Source: Parundibacterium terreum (GTDB lineage Bacteria; Pseudomonadota; Gammaproteobacteria; Burkholderiales; Burkholderiaceae_D). Taken from it: a stretch of 64,000 nucleotides of DNA. Shown one piece after another: positions 26,359 through 35,178 of this stretch; positions within the stretch are counted from its first letter, which is position 1, and every line of letters begins with the position of its first letter. A model generated the notes under the pieces. That model searched no databases and was not told the origin of the DNA. It saw nothing but the letters and a program-made list of their open reading frames with translations. The position numbers and the translations under genes were made by a program. The DNA lies in contig NZ_BMED01000009.1 in the NCBI RefSeq assembly GCF_014636315.1, forward strand, positions 62,001 to 126,000. Direction: 5' to 3'.

Positions 26359-27108
26359 TTACAGTTGGCTCATGCCGCCGTCTACAATCAGCTCAGTGCC
26401 GACGATGAAGGCAGATTCCGGCGAGGACAGATAGACCACCGCGCTGGCAACTTCATCTGGAGTGCCGAAGCGTTTCAAAGGAATTTGCGACTGTATGCCT
26501 GCTGCCAGTTCATTCAGTTGTTCTGCTGGCATGCCCAGGCGGCCATACAAAGGTGTGCTGACAGGGCCAGGGCTCACCACGTTGACACGTACACCGCGTG
26601 GCAGCAATTCTGCAGACAAGGTCTTTGCGAAGGAAATCAGCGCGGCCTTGCTGGCTGCATAAACGCTGGAAGACGCCATGCCTATGTGTGCATTGATGGA
26701 GCCGTTCAGCACGATTGCCGCGCCGCTATTGAACAAGGGAGTCAGTGCCTGGATCGCGAAGAAGATACCTTTGACGTTGACATTAAATGATTGATCCCAG
26801 AATTCTTCGTCTATGGCTTCCAAAGGTGCGAACTTGGCAACGCCGGCGTTAAAGAAGACTGCATCCAGTGTGATGCCTTGCGCTGTCAGTGTGCTGGCCA
26901 GTTCTTTTGATGCCTTGATGTCGCCGGCGTCGGTACGCAGAGCAATGGCTTTTTCACCGAGTTGCGCTTTTGCTGCATCCAGTGTGGCCTGGTCGCGGCC
27001 AGTAATGATCACTCTGGCGCCTTGCTTTGCGAATTCCTGCGCGGTTGCCAGGCCGATGCCACTGTTGCCGCCGGTTACGAGTACTGTTTTATTGTCGAAA
27101 CGTTTCAT
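26359..27108 (-). CDS. Short-chain dehydrogenase/reductase
   Basis: A 249-residue classical SDR. The NAD(P) loop is VTGGNSGIGLATA, followed by FNAGVAKF, the serine in VLNGSINAHIG, and the catalytic YAASK. IVDGGMSQL ends the protein. ATG at 27108 has AAGGAG upstream, so the 18-residue longer frame is rejected. It is divergent from a LysR gene and is followed by quinone-reducing enzymes. The substrate is unknown. Confidence 0.88.
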   Translation of the reverse strand: MKRFDNKTVLVTGGNSGIGLATAQEFAKQGARVIITGRDQATLDAAKAQLGEKAIALRTDAGDIKASKELASTLTAQGITLDAVFFNAGVAKFAPLEAIDEEFWDQSFNVNVKGIFFAIQALTPLFNSGAAIVLNGSINAHIGMASSSVYAASKAALISFAKTLSAELLPRGVRVNVVSPGPVSTPLYGRLGMPAEQLNELAAGIQSQIPLKRFGTPDEVASAVVYLSSPESAFIVGTELIVDGGMSQL

Positions 27109-27350
27109 GATAGCTCCTTGGGTTTGTGTGAGTTGCTGAAACAGATGTGTTTGTCTGTGCAACTACTATATGAGCGGCACGGCTTACCAACAATACGGAA
27201 AGTCTTGATGGATCGTTTAGTTTATGTGAATCAAACGGCGGGCTAAGGCGGAAAACAGGGTCAAACAACAGAATCCTGCAAGCTGACGTATGGTAAAGAA
27301 GAAACTTTGATATCATCTTCAGGACCTATGAACCTATCCTGGAGCCATGA

Positions 27351-28262
27351 ATGGATCGCCTGCGTGCTATGGAAGTCTTTGTCGAAGTAGTCCGCAAGAA
27401 TGGCTTTGCCCGTGCCGCAGATGCGCTGGATACTTCTCCAGCGAACGTGACGCGCATCATCAGTGACCTGGAGTCTCATCTGGGTACCCGCTTGCTGAAC
27501 CGTAGTTCGCGCAAGATGTCGCTGACCGAAAGCGGCGAGGCTCTGTATGAGAGGGCAAAATCCATTGTCGAGGAAATGGTGGAGGTGGAAGCGATTGCCT
27601 CGTCGGCTTCCATGCAGCCGCGCGGTCTGCTGCGTATCAATGCGCCACTCAGCTTCGGCATTCTGCACCTGGCGCCTTTATGGCCCAAGTTCAAGGCAGC
27701 CTATCCGGAAGTGGAACTGGAAATTGCGTTGATAGACCGGGTGGTCGATATTGTCGAAGAAGGTTACGACCTGGCGATTCGCATCTCCCGCGTTGGCTCT
27801 ACGGCCCACGCGGCCCGCAAGCTGGCAACTTCGCACAATATCATCTGCGCTTCACCGGAATATCTGCGCAAGCATGGCGCACCTGTCTTGCCATCTGACC
27901 TGGTGAATCACCATTGCATTGTGTACAGCTATTCGCCGACCGCCGATGAATGGAGCTTTCTGGATGAGAAGGGGCATGTGCATTCAGTAAAAGTCCCTTA
28001 TACGATGCGCACCAATAACGGCGACACGGCGCGGGCGGCTGCGCTGGCCGGTGCGGGCATCATCTGGCAGCCCAGCTTTCTGATTGGCGCGGATTTACGG
28101 GCCGGGCGGCTGGTTCAGCTCCTGCCCGGATACAGGATGCCGGATATTGATGTGCTGGCGATGTATCCCAGCCGCCGGCATCTGAGTGCCAAGGTGAGGG
28201 TGATGATCGATTTCCTGGTGGAAGAGTTCAAGGATACTCCGCCTTGGGAGGCGGATCACTAG
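27351..28262 (+). CDS. LysR-family regulator
   Basis: A 303-residue LysR protein of the MDRLRAM (CrgA/DmlR-like) subgroup. The helix-turn-helix is FARAADALDTSPANVTRIIS, with LGTRLLNRSSRKMSLTESG after it, then the effector domain FKAAYPEVELEIALIDR. GGAG precedes the ATG. It is divergent from the SDR gene (start 27108), so it likely controls the SDR-flavodoxin-reductase group. Confidence 0.87.
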   Translation: MDRLRAMEVFVEVVRKNGFARAADALDTSPANVTRIISDLESHLGTRLLNRSSRKMSLTESGEALYERAKSIVEEMVEVEAIASSASMQPRGLLRINAPLSFGILHLAPLWPKFKAAYPEVELEIALIDRVVDIVEEGYDLAIRISRVGSTAHAARKLATSHNIICASPEYLRKHGAPVLPSDLVNHHCIVYSYSPTADEWSFLDEKGHVHSVKVPYTMRTNNGDTARAAALAGAGIIWQPSFLIGADLRAGRLVQLLPGYRMPDIDVLAMYPSRRHLSAKVRVMIDFLVEEFKDTPPWEADH

Positions 28263-28286
28263 CGCCCGCGTGGCTTGCGGTTTGGT

Positions 28287-29234
28287 TTACTGTACCGTCA
28301 CGTAACGGGAGCTGCTTTCTGCAGGCATCTCGACCAGCAGGCTCCTCATCTGGTTTGCTTCTTCTACGGGTGTACGGCCGAAAAAGCGCTTGAATTCCCT
28401 GCTGAATTGCGACGTGCTTTCATAGCCTACCCGTCCCGCCGCAGTGGCGGCGCTGAGCCCGTCCTGTATCATCAGTAACCGCGCCTTGTGCAGCCTGGTG
28501 GTTTTCAGGTATTGCATCGGTGACGTTGTCGTCACTCCCTTGAAGTTAGCATGGAAGGCCGCCACGCTCATGCCCGCTTCGGTGGCCAAGGTATCGACAT
28601 CCAGGCCGTCGGCATAGTTACTGTGGATGCGGCGCAGTGCCTTGCTGATTTTTCCAAACTGGCTTTGATGCGTCAGCGCGGCGCGTATTGCCGGGCCCTG
28701 TTCGCCGGTCAAGACCCTGAAATAGATTTCCCGCATGATGGCCGGGCCAAGTATCTGGCTGTCTATCGGCGACGTCAGAGCCTCCAGCAGGCGCAGCACA
28801 GCATCGCTTAATTTGTCGTCCAGCGGGGTGGAGCACATGCTGACGGGCGTGGTCGCGACATGATGCTGAGACTCGTCCAGCGACAGCACCAGTTCTGCGG
28901 CAACCGCCAGATTGATGCGGATGGAAACTGCCAGCAAGGGCTCTTCCGGGCTGGCTATCGTTTCACTTTCGAACGGAAGCGGAACAGAAAGCACCAGGAA
29001 TTGCTGTGAATCATAGGTAAACATCTGGTCACCCAGAAAACCGCGTTTTCTCCCCTGGCACACGACGACTATCCCCGGTTCATACAGTACCTGCGTGCGC
29101 GGCAGGGATTTGTTGGCGCGCATGAATTTAATGCCGTCCAGCGTGGACAGGGTTTGACCTTCTGCCGGCGCCAGTGTGCCGAGCAGGTCCACCATGCGTT
29201 GCTGTTGCCGGGATATTTTGTCGATGGAGTTCAT
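28287..29234 (-). CDS. AraC-family regulator
   Basis: A 315-residue regulator. The N-terminal 180 residues are the cupin-like sensor of the AraC_N type (PF06719), seen in E. coli YqhC: TLDGIKFMRANKSLPRTQVLYEPGIVVVCQGRKRG. The C-terminal part has two helix-turn-helices: LATEAGMSVAAFHANFKGVT and AAGRVGYESTSQFSREFKRFFG. YqhC-type regulators respond to aldehydes and activate reductases; by analogy this one may too. Upstream, TTAGGCAAT-type direct repeats are candidate binding sites. Confidence 0.85.
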   Translation of the reverse strand: MNSIDKISRQQQRMVDLLGTLAPAEGQTLSTLDGIKFMRANKSLPRTQVLYEPGIVVVCQGRKRGFLGDQMFTYDSQQFLVLSVPLPFESETIASPEEPLLAVSIRINLAVAAELVLSLDESQHHVATTPVSMCSTPLDDKLSDAVLRLLEALTSPIDSQILGPAIMREIYFRVLTGEQGPAIRAALTHQSQFGKISKALRRIHSNYADGLDVDTLATEAGMSVAAFHANFKGVTTTSPMQYLKTTRLHKARLLMIQDGLSAATAAGRVGYESTSQFSREFKRFFGRTPVEEANQMRSLLVEMPAESSSRYVTVQ

Positions 29235-29557
29235 GGCGGTGTTGGCAAAGAAATGAAGATAGCCGCATTTAACACCAGCGGCACAGTGGCAGTCCAGAGC
29301 TCCTTAGCTGTGGCAATAGGATTAGGCAATAGATCAAGATAATTGTGTGAGCTGAGGCTTTAAATTTTTCATGAAATTTATTTTAGGCAATGAAATGGCG
29401 AAAATGTAGTTCAATTGAAGTTAATTTTAGAGAATTAGGCAATGTATCAAGAATATCCGGTATTCAGCAAAAACGCGTCTGTCACTACACTTCCTGTCAT
29501 CGCAGTAATGCCCACTTTGCCGTTGCCAGGCGCTTCTCCATGTTTAAAGGAACTTTC
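29235..29557. promoter_or_regulatory. Divergent intergenic region with TTAGGCAAT direct repeats
   Basis: About 320 AT-rich bases with no gene. ATTAGGCAATAGATCAAGA at 29321-29339 recurs as ATTAGGCAATGTATCAAGA at 29434-29452 (17 of 19 identical), and TTTAGGCAATG lies between them at 29382. AraC regulators bind direct repeats, so these may be operators of the adjacent gene. Confidence 0.4.
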
Positions 29558-29773
29558 ATGAATCAGCTTGCACTTTATGCCGTACTTGGCGCGCACGCCG
29601 TCGGATGCGTTGCCTATACTTCCACCCAGGGCCTGGGTACAGAAACCCCTGTTGCCGCGACGATGCCAGCTCTACCCTCGGTGCGGACTGCACTGAGCCA
29701 GGATGATGTCCGGCTGTTGCGGCACTGGCAGCTTTTGCTGAGTGCCGATACGCGGCCTCAGTATGTCGCTTGA
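29558..29773 (+). CDS. Small hypothetical protein, possibly exported
   Basis: AAAGGA lies six bases before an ATG at 29558 that begins a 71-residue protein MNQLALYAVLGAHAVGCVAYT. The N-terminus is moderately hydrophobic and could be a signal or a short membrane segment, with a cysteine at residue 18. The remainder is polar with the segment LSQDDVRLLRHWQLLLSAD. I recognise no family. The frame extends upstream to 29390 without a better start. It stands alone between a regulator and a Sel1-repeat gene. Confidence 0.45.
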   Translation: MNQLALYAVLGAHAVGCVAYTSTQGLGTETPVAATMPALPSVRTALSQDDVRLLRHWQLLLSADTRPQYVA

Positions 29774-29890
29774 TTTGAGCCTCATCATTTTTTAGTGGAT
29801 CATTCTGAAACATCTTATTATTGAGGTATTCGCCGAATTTCGTTTCCGCCGGCTGCCGGCGAAACTTCAGTACCTTCATAGGATGGATTC

Positions 29891-30571
29891 ATGAAACTGC
29901 CTGCCAAGCTTTTACTCTGTTTGTTCGTGCCCGCTGTGATGGCGACAGCATGGGCGGATGATTTTTCTGACGGAGTCGCCGCGTATGAAAAGAAAGACTA
30001 TGCAAGCGCGTTGGCTTCCTTCGAGAAGGCGGCCAAGAAAGGAAATGCGGATGCGCAGTTCAATCTGGGTCTGATGTATGTAAATGGCGAAGGAGTCGGG
30101 CGCGATTACGACAAGGCACTGGACTGGTATGAGCAATCCGCCGGGCAAGGAAATGCGCGCGCGCAGCTGAATTATGGCCGCATGTTTGCGAAGGGGCTGG
30201 GAGTTGTTCAGGATTATGGACAGGCTCGTTCCTGGTACCAGAAGTCGGCCGCGCAAGGTTATCCGGACGCCGAGTATACCTTGGGCATCATGTACTTTAC
30301 CGGCATAGGTGCGCAGCAGAATTTCTCCACTGCGGAGTCCTGGTTCCTTAAGGCTGCCAAGAAGGGCAATGCCAGCTCACAGCATTATCTGGGCCTGATG
30401 TACTTCAGGGGCAACGGTGTAGAGCAGGATTACGTAGAAGCGCTTAAATGGTTCATCCTGGCCGATGGCTATAAAGACGCACTGGAATACCGCGAGTATG
30501 CCGAAGCAAAAATGAGCAAGGACGAAATCGCACAGGCCAAAAAGCTGGCGGAAGACTGGCAGCCGAAATAA
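29891..30571 (+). CDS. Sel1-repeat protein, exported
   Basis: A 226-residue protein with signal peptide LLLCLFVPAVMATAWA and a probable cleavage before DDFSDG. Sel1-type helical repeats of about 36 residues follow: AQFNLGLMYVNGEGVGRDYDKALDWYEQ, AQLNYGRMFAKGLGV, AEYTLGIMYFTGIGAQQ and SQHYLGLMYFRGNGVEQD (each read in part). Such proteins are periplasmic scaffolds for protein contacts. AGGATGG precedes the ATG. No operon partner is evident. Confidence 0.85.
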   Translation: MKLPAKLLLCLFVPAVMATAWADDFSDGVAAYEKKDYASALASFEKAAKKGNADAQFNLGLMYVNGEGVGRDYDKALDWYEQSAGQGNARAQLNYGRMFAKGLGVVQDYGQARSWYQKSAAQGYPDAEYTLGIMYFTGIGAQQNFSTAESWFLKAAKKGNASSQHYLGLMYFRGNGVEQDYVEALKWFILADGYKDALEYREYAEAKMSKDEIAQAKKLAEDWQPK

Positions 30572-30610
30572 GCTGGATATGGGGCTAGATGAGCGCGCTT
30601 AATGAGTGTC

Positions 30611-31273
30611 CTAGATGAGCGTGGCCCTGGAATTGGGGCCGCTGAATATATTTCTGACCAGGTAGCCTAGCCGGTTTTGTCTGTAGCTTTCGTATTTGGC
30701 CAGGATGGGCAGCAGATAGGGCTCCTGTTTGACCAGCTCGCCTTCTACTTCCGGGCCTACCCAGTCGGTACGCCATTGCACATTGATACCGTTGCCAAAG
30801 TCCACGGAGGCCAGCACCGGGCCTGAGTTGCTGGCTATGCAGGCGACTGCGCGGTAAAAATATCCTTTATAGTGTTTTCTGACATTTCCCAGCCCGAAAT
30901 CCAGCACGATATTACCGTTGATACCGTTGACGACGCAAACCACATGCCCCTCGACTTGACCAGGCTGCGTATAGCCCTGGTAGCCTAAATAAAACTCTTT
31001 ATTATCATTCCTGAAAATTGCGTGGCAACCCCTGACCTCGGTGTCATAGCCTTTGGCCCGCAAGATCCTTGCAGTCAATGCGGCCATGGCAAAGCAACTG
31101 CTGCCGTATTGGTCGAAATAGCCGAGATGCTTGAAGTCATAATAGATTTGACGAATATGCCCGTGAAGTTCGTGATGTTTGGGAATATTGTGCAATGCGG
31201 ACATGCCGCTGGGTGCCGAAGCAACTGCCGAGGATGGCTCGGAGATATAGTCTGGGACTTGAATGGTGCTCAC
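30611..31273 (-). CDS. Possible transglutaminase/cysteine-peptidase-fold protein, GTG start
   Basis: A 220-residue protein with no family I can name. Three conserved-looking spots could form a Cys-His-Asp triad: Cys60 in GSSCFAMAALTARILRAKGY, His110 in QVEGHVVCVVNG and Asp125 in IVLDFGLGN. A cysteine at the start of a helix followed by His and Asp on neighbouring strands is the order found in transglutaminase-like and arylamine-acetyltransferase folds. There is no signal peptide or membrane segment. The start is GTG with a weak ribosome binding site. Function is inferred from pattern only. Confidence 0.6.
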   Translation of the reverse strand: MSTIQVPDYISEPSSAVASAPSGMSALHNIPKHHELHGHIRQIYYDFKHLGYFDQYGSSCFAMAALTARILRAKGYDTEVRGCHAIFRNDNKEFYLGYQGYTQPGQVEGHVVCVVNGINGNIVLDFGLGNVRKHYKGYFYRAVACIASNSGPVLASVDFGNGINVQWRTDWVGPEVEGELVKQEPYLLPILAKYESYRQNRLGYLVRNIFSGPNSRATLI

Positions 31274-31696
31274 GATAAGGACTTGGTCTAGGTGGTTGAA
31301 GACGCGGGGCCACTGACGATCCCATGCAGAATGCTTTTCAATTTATCAGTAACTATTTAACAAGCTTGTGACGTATCGAAACACAATGTTAAAAAATGTA
31401 AAAAATTCGTTTGAGAAACTAGTTGGTATGGACTGAACTGGTAATTCTTTTTATGTGCTGCGCGTGAAGCAGGGCAATATAAAAAAATATACAAAACGGA
31501 TATTTTTACGCTGCCACTGTCTCAACTGTGGCAATTCAGCCGCTAGTTTTGGAATATTTATGGCGAATGTGAGCGAATCACAGACTTCAGCGTTTAGATA
31601 AGTACAATGTTTCCAAGCGCTTAATACGCGCGTGTCCGCAGGTGTTATTTGCTGCCAACCGGTATTTCTGCCGCAGTTCAAGTCTTTAGGAATTTT
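31274..31696. other. Divergent AT-rich gap, nothing recognised
   Basis: About 420 bases, locally very AT-rich (31330-31500), between the possible transglutaminase-like gene and the outer-membrane protein gene. It must carry promoters for both. Short frames here have no ribosome binding site or recognisable product. Confidence 0.4.
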
Positions 31697-32461
31697 ATGT
31701 TTAGTTACAAATTGATGATTTTCATGTTGCTATGTGGCAACATCGAAATGGCGATGGCGGACGAGGAGGCGGGCGTCCTTCCTTATCGACCTTCTGTTTC
31801 CAGTCCGGCCCAGTTGCCGCAGGAAGGGCAACTGGAGTTTGAATTAGGGGGGCTTAGCTCCAAGAGCGGGGATGCCAGGCGCGATAGTCTGCCTTATTTG
31901 TTCAAGCTGGCGTTCAACCCGCAGTGGGGGGTATTGATAGGCGGCGAGGCCTATGTGTCGGCACGCGACGATAGCGGTAACCGCGCGCGCGGCATAGGTG
32001 ATACGAACCTGGTATTAAAGCGTGCCTTCCTGGTGGATGACGCGACTGCTTTCGGCCTGGAGTTGGGCAGCAAGCTGCCGAGTGCGAAAGACAGCATAGG
32101 TAGCGGCCGTACCGATTATTCGCTGAACGGCATCTTTAGCAAGGATATGGGCAGGCTGCACATGGATCTGAACCTGAACTTCACCAGGCTGGGAGGTGTC
32201 GATATCGGGACATCGAAGGTTCAGACTGGCGTATCGTCTTCCTTTTCACTTCCGATTGCAGAGCAATGGGGTGTTAATTTTGAATGGTCGGGCACGCGCC
32301 GTACCGGCGTGGACAGCACATCGCAATTGCTGGGGGCATTCACCTATAGCCCCAGCAAGCGCATGACGATAGACTTTGGCGTCATTCGCGGCTTGAACAA
32401 TGCGTCGCCCGACTGGGCTTTGTTTACCGGTATCGTAGTGCCGGTGGCGAAATTGTGGTGA
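31697..32461 (+). CDS. Outer-membrane protein of the phenol MetA-type family
   Basis: A 254-residue protein: signal peptide MFSYKLMIFMLLCGNIEMAMA, then alternating amphipathic strands typical of an outer-membrane barrel and a C-terminal aromatic residue (PVAKLW). The pattern GQLEFELGG, LPYLFKLAFNPQWGVLIGGEAY, GIGDTNLVLKRAF and YSLNGIFSKDM fits the family called MetA-pathway of phenol degradation (PF13557), whose true role is poorly known. ATG at 31697 has AGGAA upstream. The DUF4337 gene follows 44 bases later. Confidence 0.75.
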   Translation: MFSYKLMIFMLLCGNIEMAMADEEAGVLPYRPSVSSPAQLPQEGQLEFELGGLSSKSGDARRDSLPYLFKLAFNPQWGVLIGGEAYVSARDDSGNRARGIGDTNLVLKRAFLVDDATAFGLELGSKLPSAKDSIGSGRTDYSLNGIFSKDMGRLHMDLNLNFTRLGGVDIGTSKVQTGVSSSFSLPIAEQWGVNFEWSGTRRTGVDSTSQLLGAFTYSPSKRMTIDFGVIRGLNNASPDWALFTGIVVPVAKLW

Positions 32462-32505
32462 GCGCGCAGTCGACAATATTATTAATGCAGGAAGATAAGT
32501 AAACC

Positions 32506-33111
32506 ATGGATATAGATCCGATAGAAACGGTAGAACAACTGGAAGAGGGTAGGACATCAGATCGCGCCTCCATGCGCCTGAATATGCTGGTGGCAATTAC
32601 GGTGGCGATCCTGGCTACCTTCATGGGCATCTGCAAGGTCAAGGACGATAATATCGTCCAGTCCATGCAGCAGGCGCAGGCCAATAAACTGGACCATTGG
32701 GCTTTTTACCAGGCCCGCAACATTCGCGAGGAAGTCGCCAAATCCACGCTGGTGCAGCTGCGGCTTGCTGCTGCCGGGCGTCCCGCTGGTGAACAGCAGG
32801 GATACCAGGAGGCTATCGCCCAGTATGAAAAACTGGCTGCAGATCAGGAAAAGAAAAAAGATGAATTGAAAGCCCAGGCGGATCAGGATCAGAAGGACTA
32901 TGATGCCGCTAATTTCAGGGACGACCAGTTCGATCTTTCAGATGCATTGATCGCGATCGCTATTTCCCTGCTCGCGGTAACCGCGCTGACGCACCAGCGC
33001 TGGTTGTATGGCTTGGCATTGATACCTACCGGTTTTGGTATCCTGATGGGGCTGGCCGGGCTGATAGGCTGGAATGTGCATCCTGATGCACTGATACGGC
33101 TATTGTCTTGA
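32506..33111 (+). CDS. DUF4337-family membrane protein
   Basis: A 201-residue protein with a membrane segment near the N-terminus (LNMLVAITVAILATFMGI), a long charged helical middle (YEKLAADQEKKKDELKAQADQDQKD) and two closing helices (ALIAIAISLLAVTALT and LYGLALIPTGFGILMGLAGLIGW). The segments HWAFYQARNIREE and DLSDALIAIAISL are typical of DUF4337. Function unknown. AGGAAG precedes the ATG. It runs convergent with topoisomerase IB with only two bases between them. Confidence 0.75.
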   Translation: MDIDPIETVEQLEEGRTSDRASMRLNMLVAITVAILATFMGICKVKDDNIVQSMQQAQANKLDHWAFYQARNIREEVAKSTLVQLRLAAAGRPAGEQQGYQEAIAQYEKLAADQEKKKDELKAQADQDQKDYDAANFRDDQFDLSDALIAIAISLLAVTALTHQRWLYGLALIPTGFGILMGLAGLIGWNVHPDALIRLLS

Positions 33112-33113
33112 TT

Positions 33114-34280
33114 TTAGTTATGGCCCTGCCTTAGGCGCAGGGCCAGGAATTTTAACAGGATGGCTTCTTCTTTTTGTAGCGAGGTAGGAGAATTGGCCGC
33201 GACAGAGGCGCATGCCTTCCATTCGTCGCACAGGCGGCCTTCCATATAAGCTTGCAGGACATCCGGGTGTACATAGCATTTTCTGCAGATTGCCGGCGTG
33301 TTCCCCAGTTTTTTTGCTACCTGCGCAACGGCATTGACGATGTTTTTCTTCGCCTCTGCATCGGATTCTGCAGGCCCCAGTTCCTGCAATGCCAGCGCCG
33401 CGTACAGCGTGCCCGACCAGGTGCGGAAATCCTTGGCTGTATAGCTATCGCCGGCGATGTTGCGCAGATAGTCGTTGACGTCGGACGAGTCGATCGCGTG
33501 GCGTTTGCCGTCTTCATCCAGATACTGAAATAATTCTTGTCCGGGAAGCTCGCGCATGTGCCGGATGATGCGGGACAGCCTTGCGTCTCGCAGGCTGACG
33601 GCATGTTTGACTCCGCTTTTGCCGCGGAATTCAAATGCAATACTGGTGCCCTTGATTTGCACGTGGCGGTTTTTCAGCGTCGTCAGCCCAAAGGAGTTAT
33701 TGGAGCGTGCGTATTCCCAGTTGCCGACACGGATATGCGTGCTTTCCAATAAAGAGATAACCGCCGCAAGTACTTTTTCCCGCGACAGCCCCGGTTTAGC
33801 CAGTGCCTTGTGGATAGCGTTTCTGATAAGCGGCAGGGCCGGGCCGAACTGCAATAGATGGCCGTATTTCGCTTCATCGCGCACAGCTCTCCATTGCGGA
33901 TGATAGCGGTACTGCTTGCGTCCTCGCGCGTCCCTCGCGGTAACCTGGATGTGCCCGTTTTCCCAGGGGCATATCCAGACGTCGGTCCAGGCGGGAGGGA
34001 TGACCAGGGATTTGATGCGCGCCAGCAAAGCCTCGCTGGCTTTACCGCTCAGCCGTTTGCCATCTGCTGCCAGATAGCGAAATTCCGGCTTCCCCTGCTT
34101 CAAAACACTTACACGCTGGATGCCAGGGCTCTGATCGCTGACATAGCGTAGTCCGGCCTGCTTCGCGGCCACCGTTGCATCTGTTTTCAAGGCCGAGAAA
34201 TTTTCTACCAAGGCCTTGATGGCACCTGGCGGAAGCGCAGTTTTCTGCGCAGGTACTTGCGGGGTGGCTTGTGCTGACAT
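33114..34280 (-). CDS. DNA topoisomerase IB (poxvirus-like)
   Basis: A 388-residue type IB topoisomerase. The N-terminal domain has GFRYLAADGK-like QPEFRYLAADGKR and VWICPWENGHIQVTARDARGRKQYRYH; the catalytic domain has STHIRVGNWEYARSNNSFGLTTLKNRHV, KDFRTWSGTLYAA and the active tyrosine in CRKCYVHPDVLQAY. It relaxes supercoils through a 3'-phosphotyrosine. The start at 34280 avoids overlap with the next gene; the longer frame to 34379 would run into it. Confidence 0.9.
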   Translation of the reverse strand: MSAQATPQVPAQKTALPPGAIKALVENFSALKTDATVAAKQAGLRYVSDQSPGIQRVSVLKQGKPEFRYLAADGKRLSGKASEALLARIKSLVIPPAWTDVWICPWENGHIQVTARDARGRKQYRYHPQWRAVRDEAKYGHLLQFGPALPLIRNAIHKALAKPGLSREKVLAAVISLLESTHIRVGNWEYARSNNSFGLTTLKNRHVQIKGTSIAFEFRGKSGVKHAVSLRDARLSRIIRHMRELPGQELFQYLDEDGKRHAIDSSDVNDYLRNIAGDSYTAKDFRTWSGTLYAALALQELGPAESDAEAKKNIVNAVAQVAKKLGNTPAICRKCYVHPDVLQAYMEGRLCDEWKACASVAANSPTSLQKEEAILLKFLALRLRQGHN

Positions 34281-34332
34281 TGAAACTCGCAATCTGTCGT
34301 CAATCAAATCCGGATAATCAAATCCAGAGAGC

Positions 34333-34899
34333 TCAGGATGCCCATTTGGCCGGATGCGCAGGCTGGCGTAAAGCTGCAAGCAGCGCCTGATTAAAGGCGG
34401 GTAGAGCTTCCGGGCTGCGCGAGGAAATGATATTGCGGTCTTTGACCAATTCCTGGTCTAGCCAGATACCGCCAGCATTACGGATGTCGTCGCGCAAGCT
34501 GGGCCAGCTGGTGAGCGCCCTGCCGCGTACCACATCCGCTGAAATCATCAGCCATGCACCATGGCAAATGACGGCAATGGGTTTGCCAGCCGCGTCTGTC
34601 TGCCTGATGAAGGCTTGCGCCTGCGGCGATGTTCGCAGTGCATCGCTATTGATCACGCCACCGGGCAAGACGACCGCATCGTAGTCCTCGGCATTGGCTT
34701 GTTCAAAGTTCTGGTCAACGGCGACGGTCTGCGCTTTGTCTTCATGGTGGTAGCCCTGAATGACGCCATCCTTATCGGAAATGATGTGTACCGTCATGCC
34801 GGCGCTTTCCAGTGCCTGCATGGGCTCCAGCAATTCCGATTGTTCATAGCCGTCGGTGGCGAGTATCGCTACCTTTATTGCGTCCTGTGCTGTGTTCAT
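34333..34899 (-). CDS. DJ-1/PfpI-family protein
   Basis: A 188-residue class I glutamine-amidotransferase-like protein of the PfpI/YhbO group. The nucleophile elbow is AVICHGAWLMI (Cys-His), with the glutamate in TDGYEQSELLEP and the PGGVINSDALR loop. Members act as stress-related deglycase/hydratase-like proteins; the exact activity is debated. AGGAAAACACC precedes the ATG. It lies 52 bases before topoisomerase IB on the same strand and could share its transcript. Confidence 0.88.
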   Translation of the reverse strand: MNTAQDAIKVAILATDGYEQSELLEPMQALESAGMTVHIISDKDGVIQGYHHEDKAQTVAVDQNFEQANAEDYDAVVLPGGVINSDALRTSPQAQAFIRQTDAAGKPIAVICHGAWLMISADVVRGRALTSWPSLRDDIRNAGGIWLDQELVKDRNIISSRSPEALPAFNQALLAALRQPAHPAKWAS

Positions 34900-35178
34900 G
34901 GTGTTTTCCTGGGTGAGCCAGTCCTGAGTGCAGGCTGGTTGAGGTCATTGGTGACTTATCGGGTAACTTATGTAGCGCTGGTCTGTAACCGTACCTCGAT
35001 GGTAGGAGCGGCCATGAAGCGGCACCATCGGACGATGCCTACTTGCCCTGTAGGATTAAATGGCTAAGCTGAGGCGGGGTGGACTCGCTTCCTCTGCATA
35101 TATCGCTGTATTCGGGCCGCTTGTGGGAGTCTGGTGTGCTTGTGTACTATTGGTGTCAGTATCGTTCGAGGAGCTACC

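Noticed and set aside
31451..31681. 76-residue minus-strand frame in the AT-rich gap
   Set aside because: No ribosome binding site and no recognisable sequence; it crosses the upstream region of the outer-membrane protein gene.
33114..34379. Longer topoisomerase IB from 34379
   Set aside because: It would overlap the PfpI-type gene by 47 bases; the ATG at 34280 gives the usual N-terminus.
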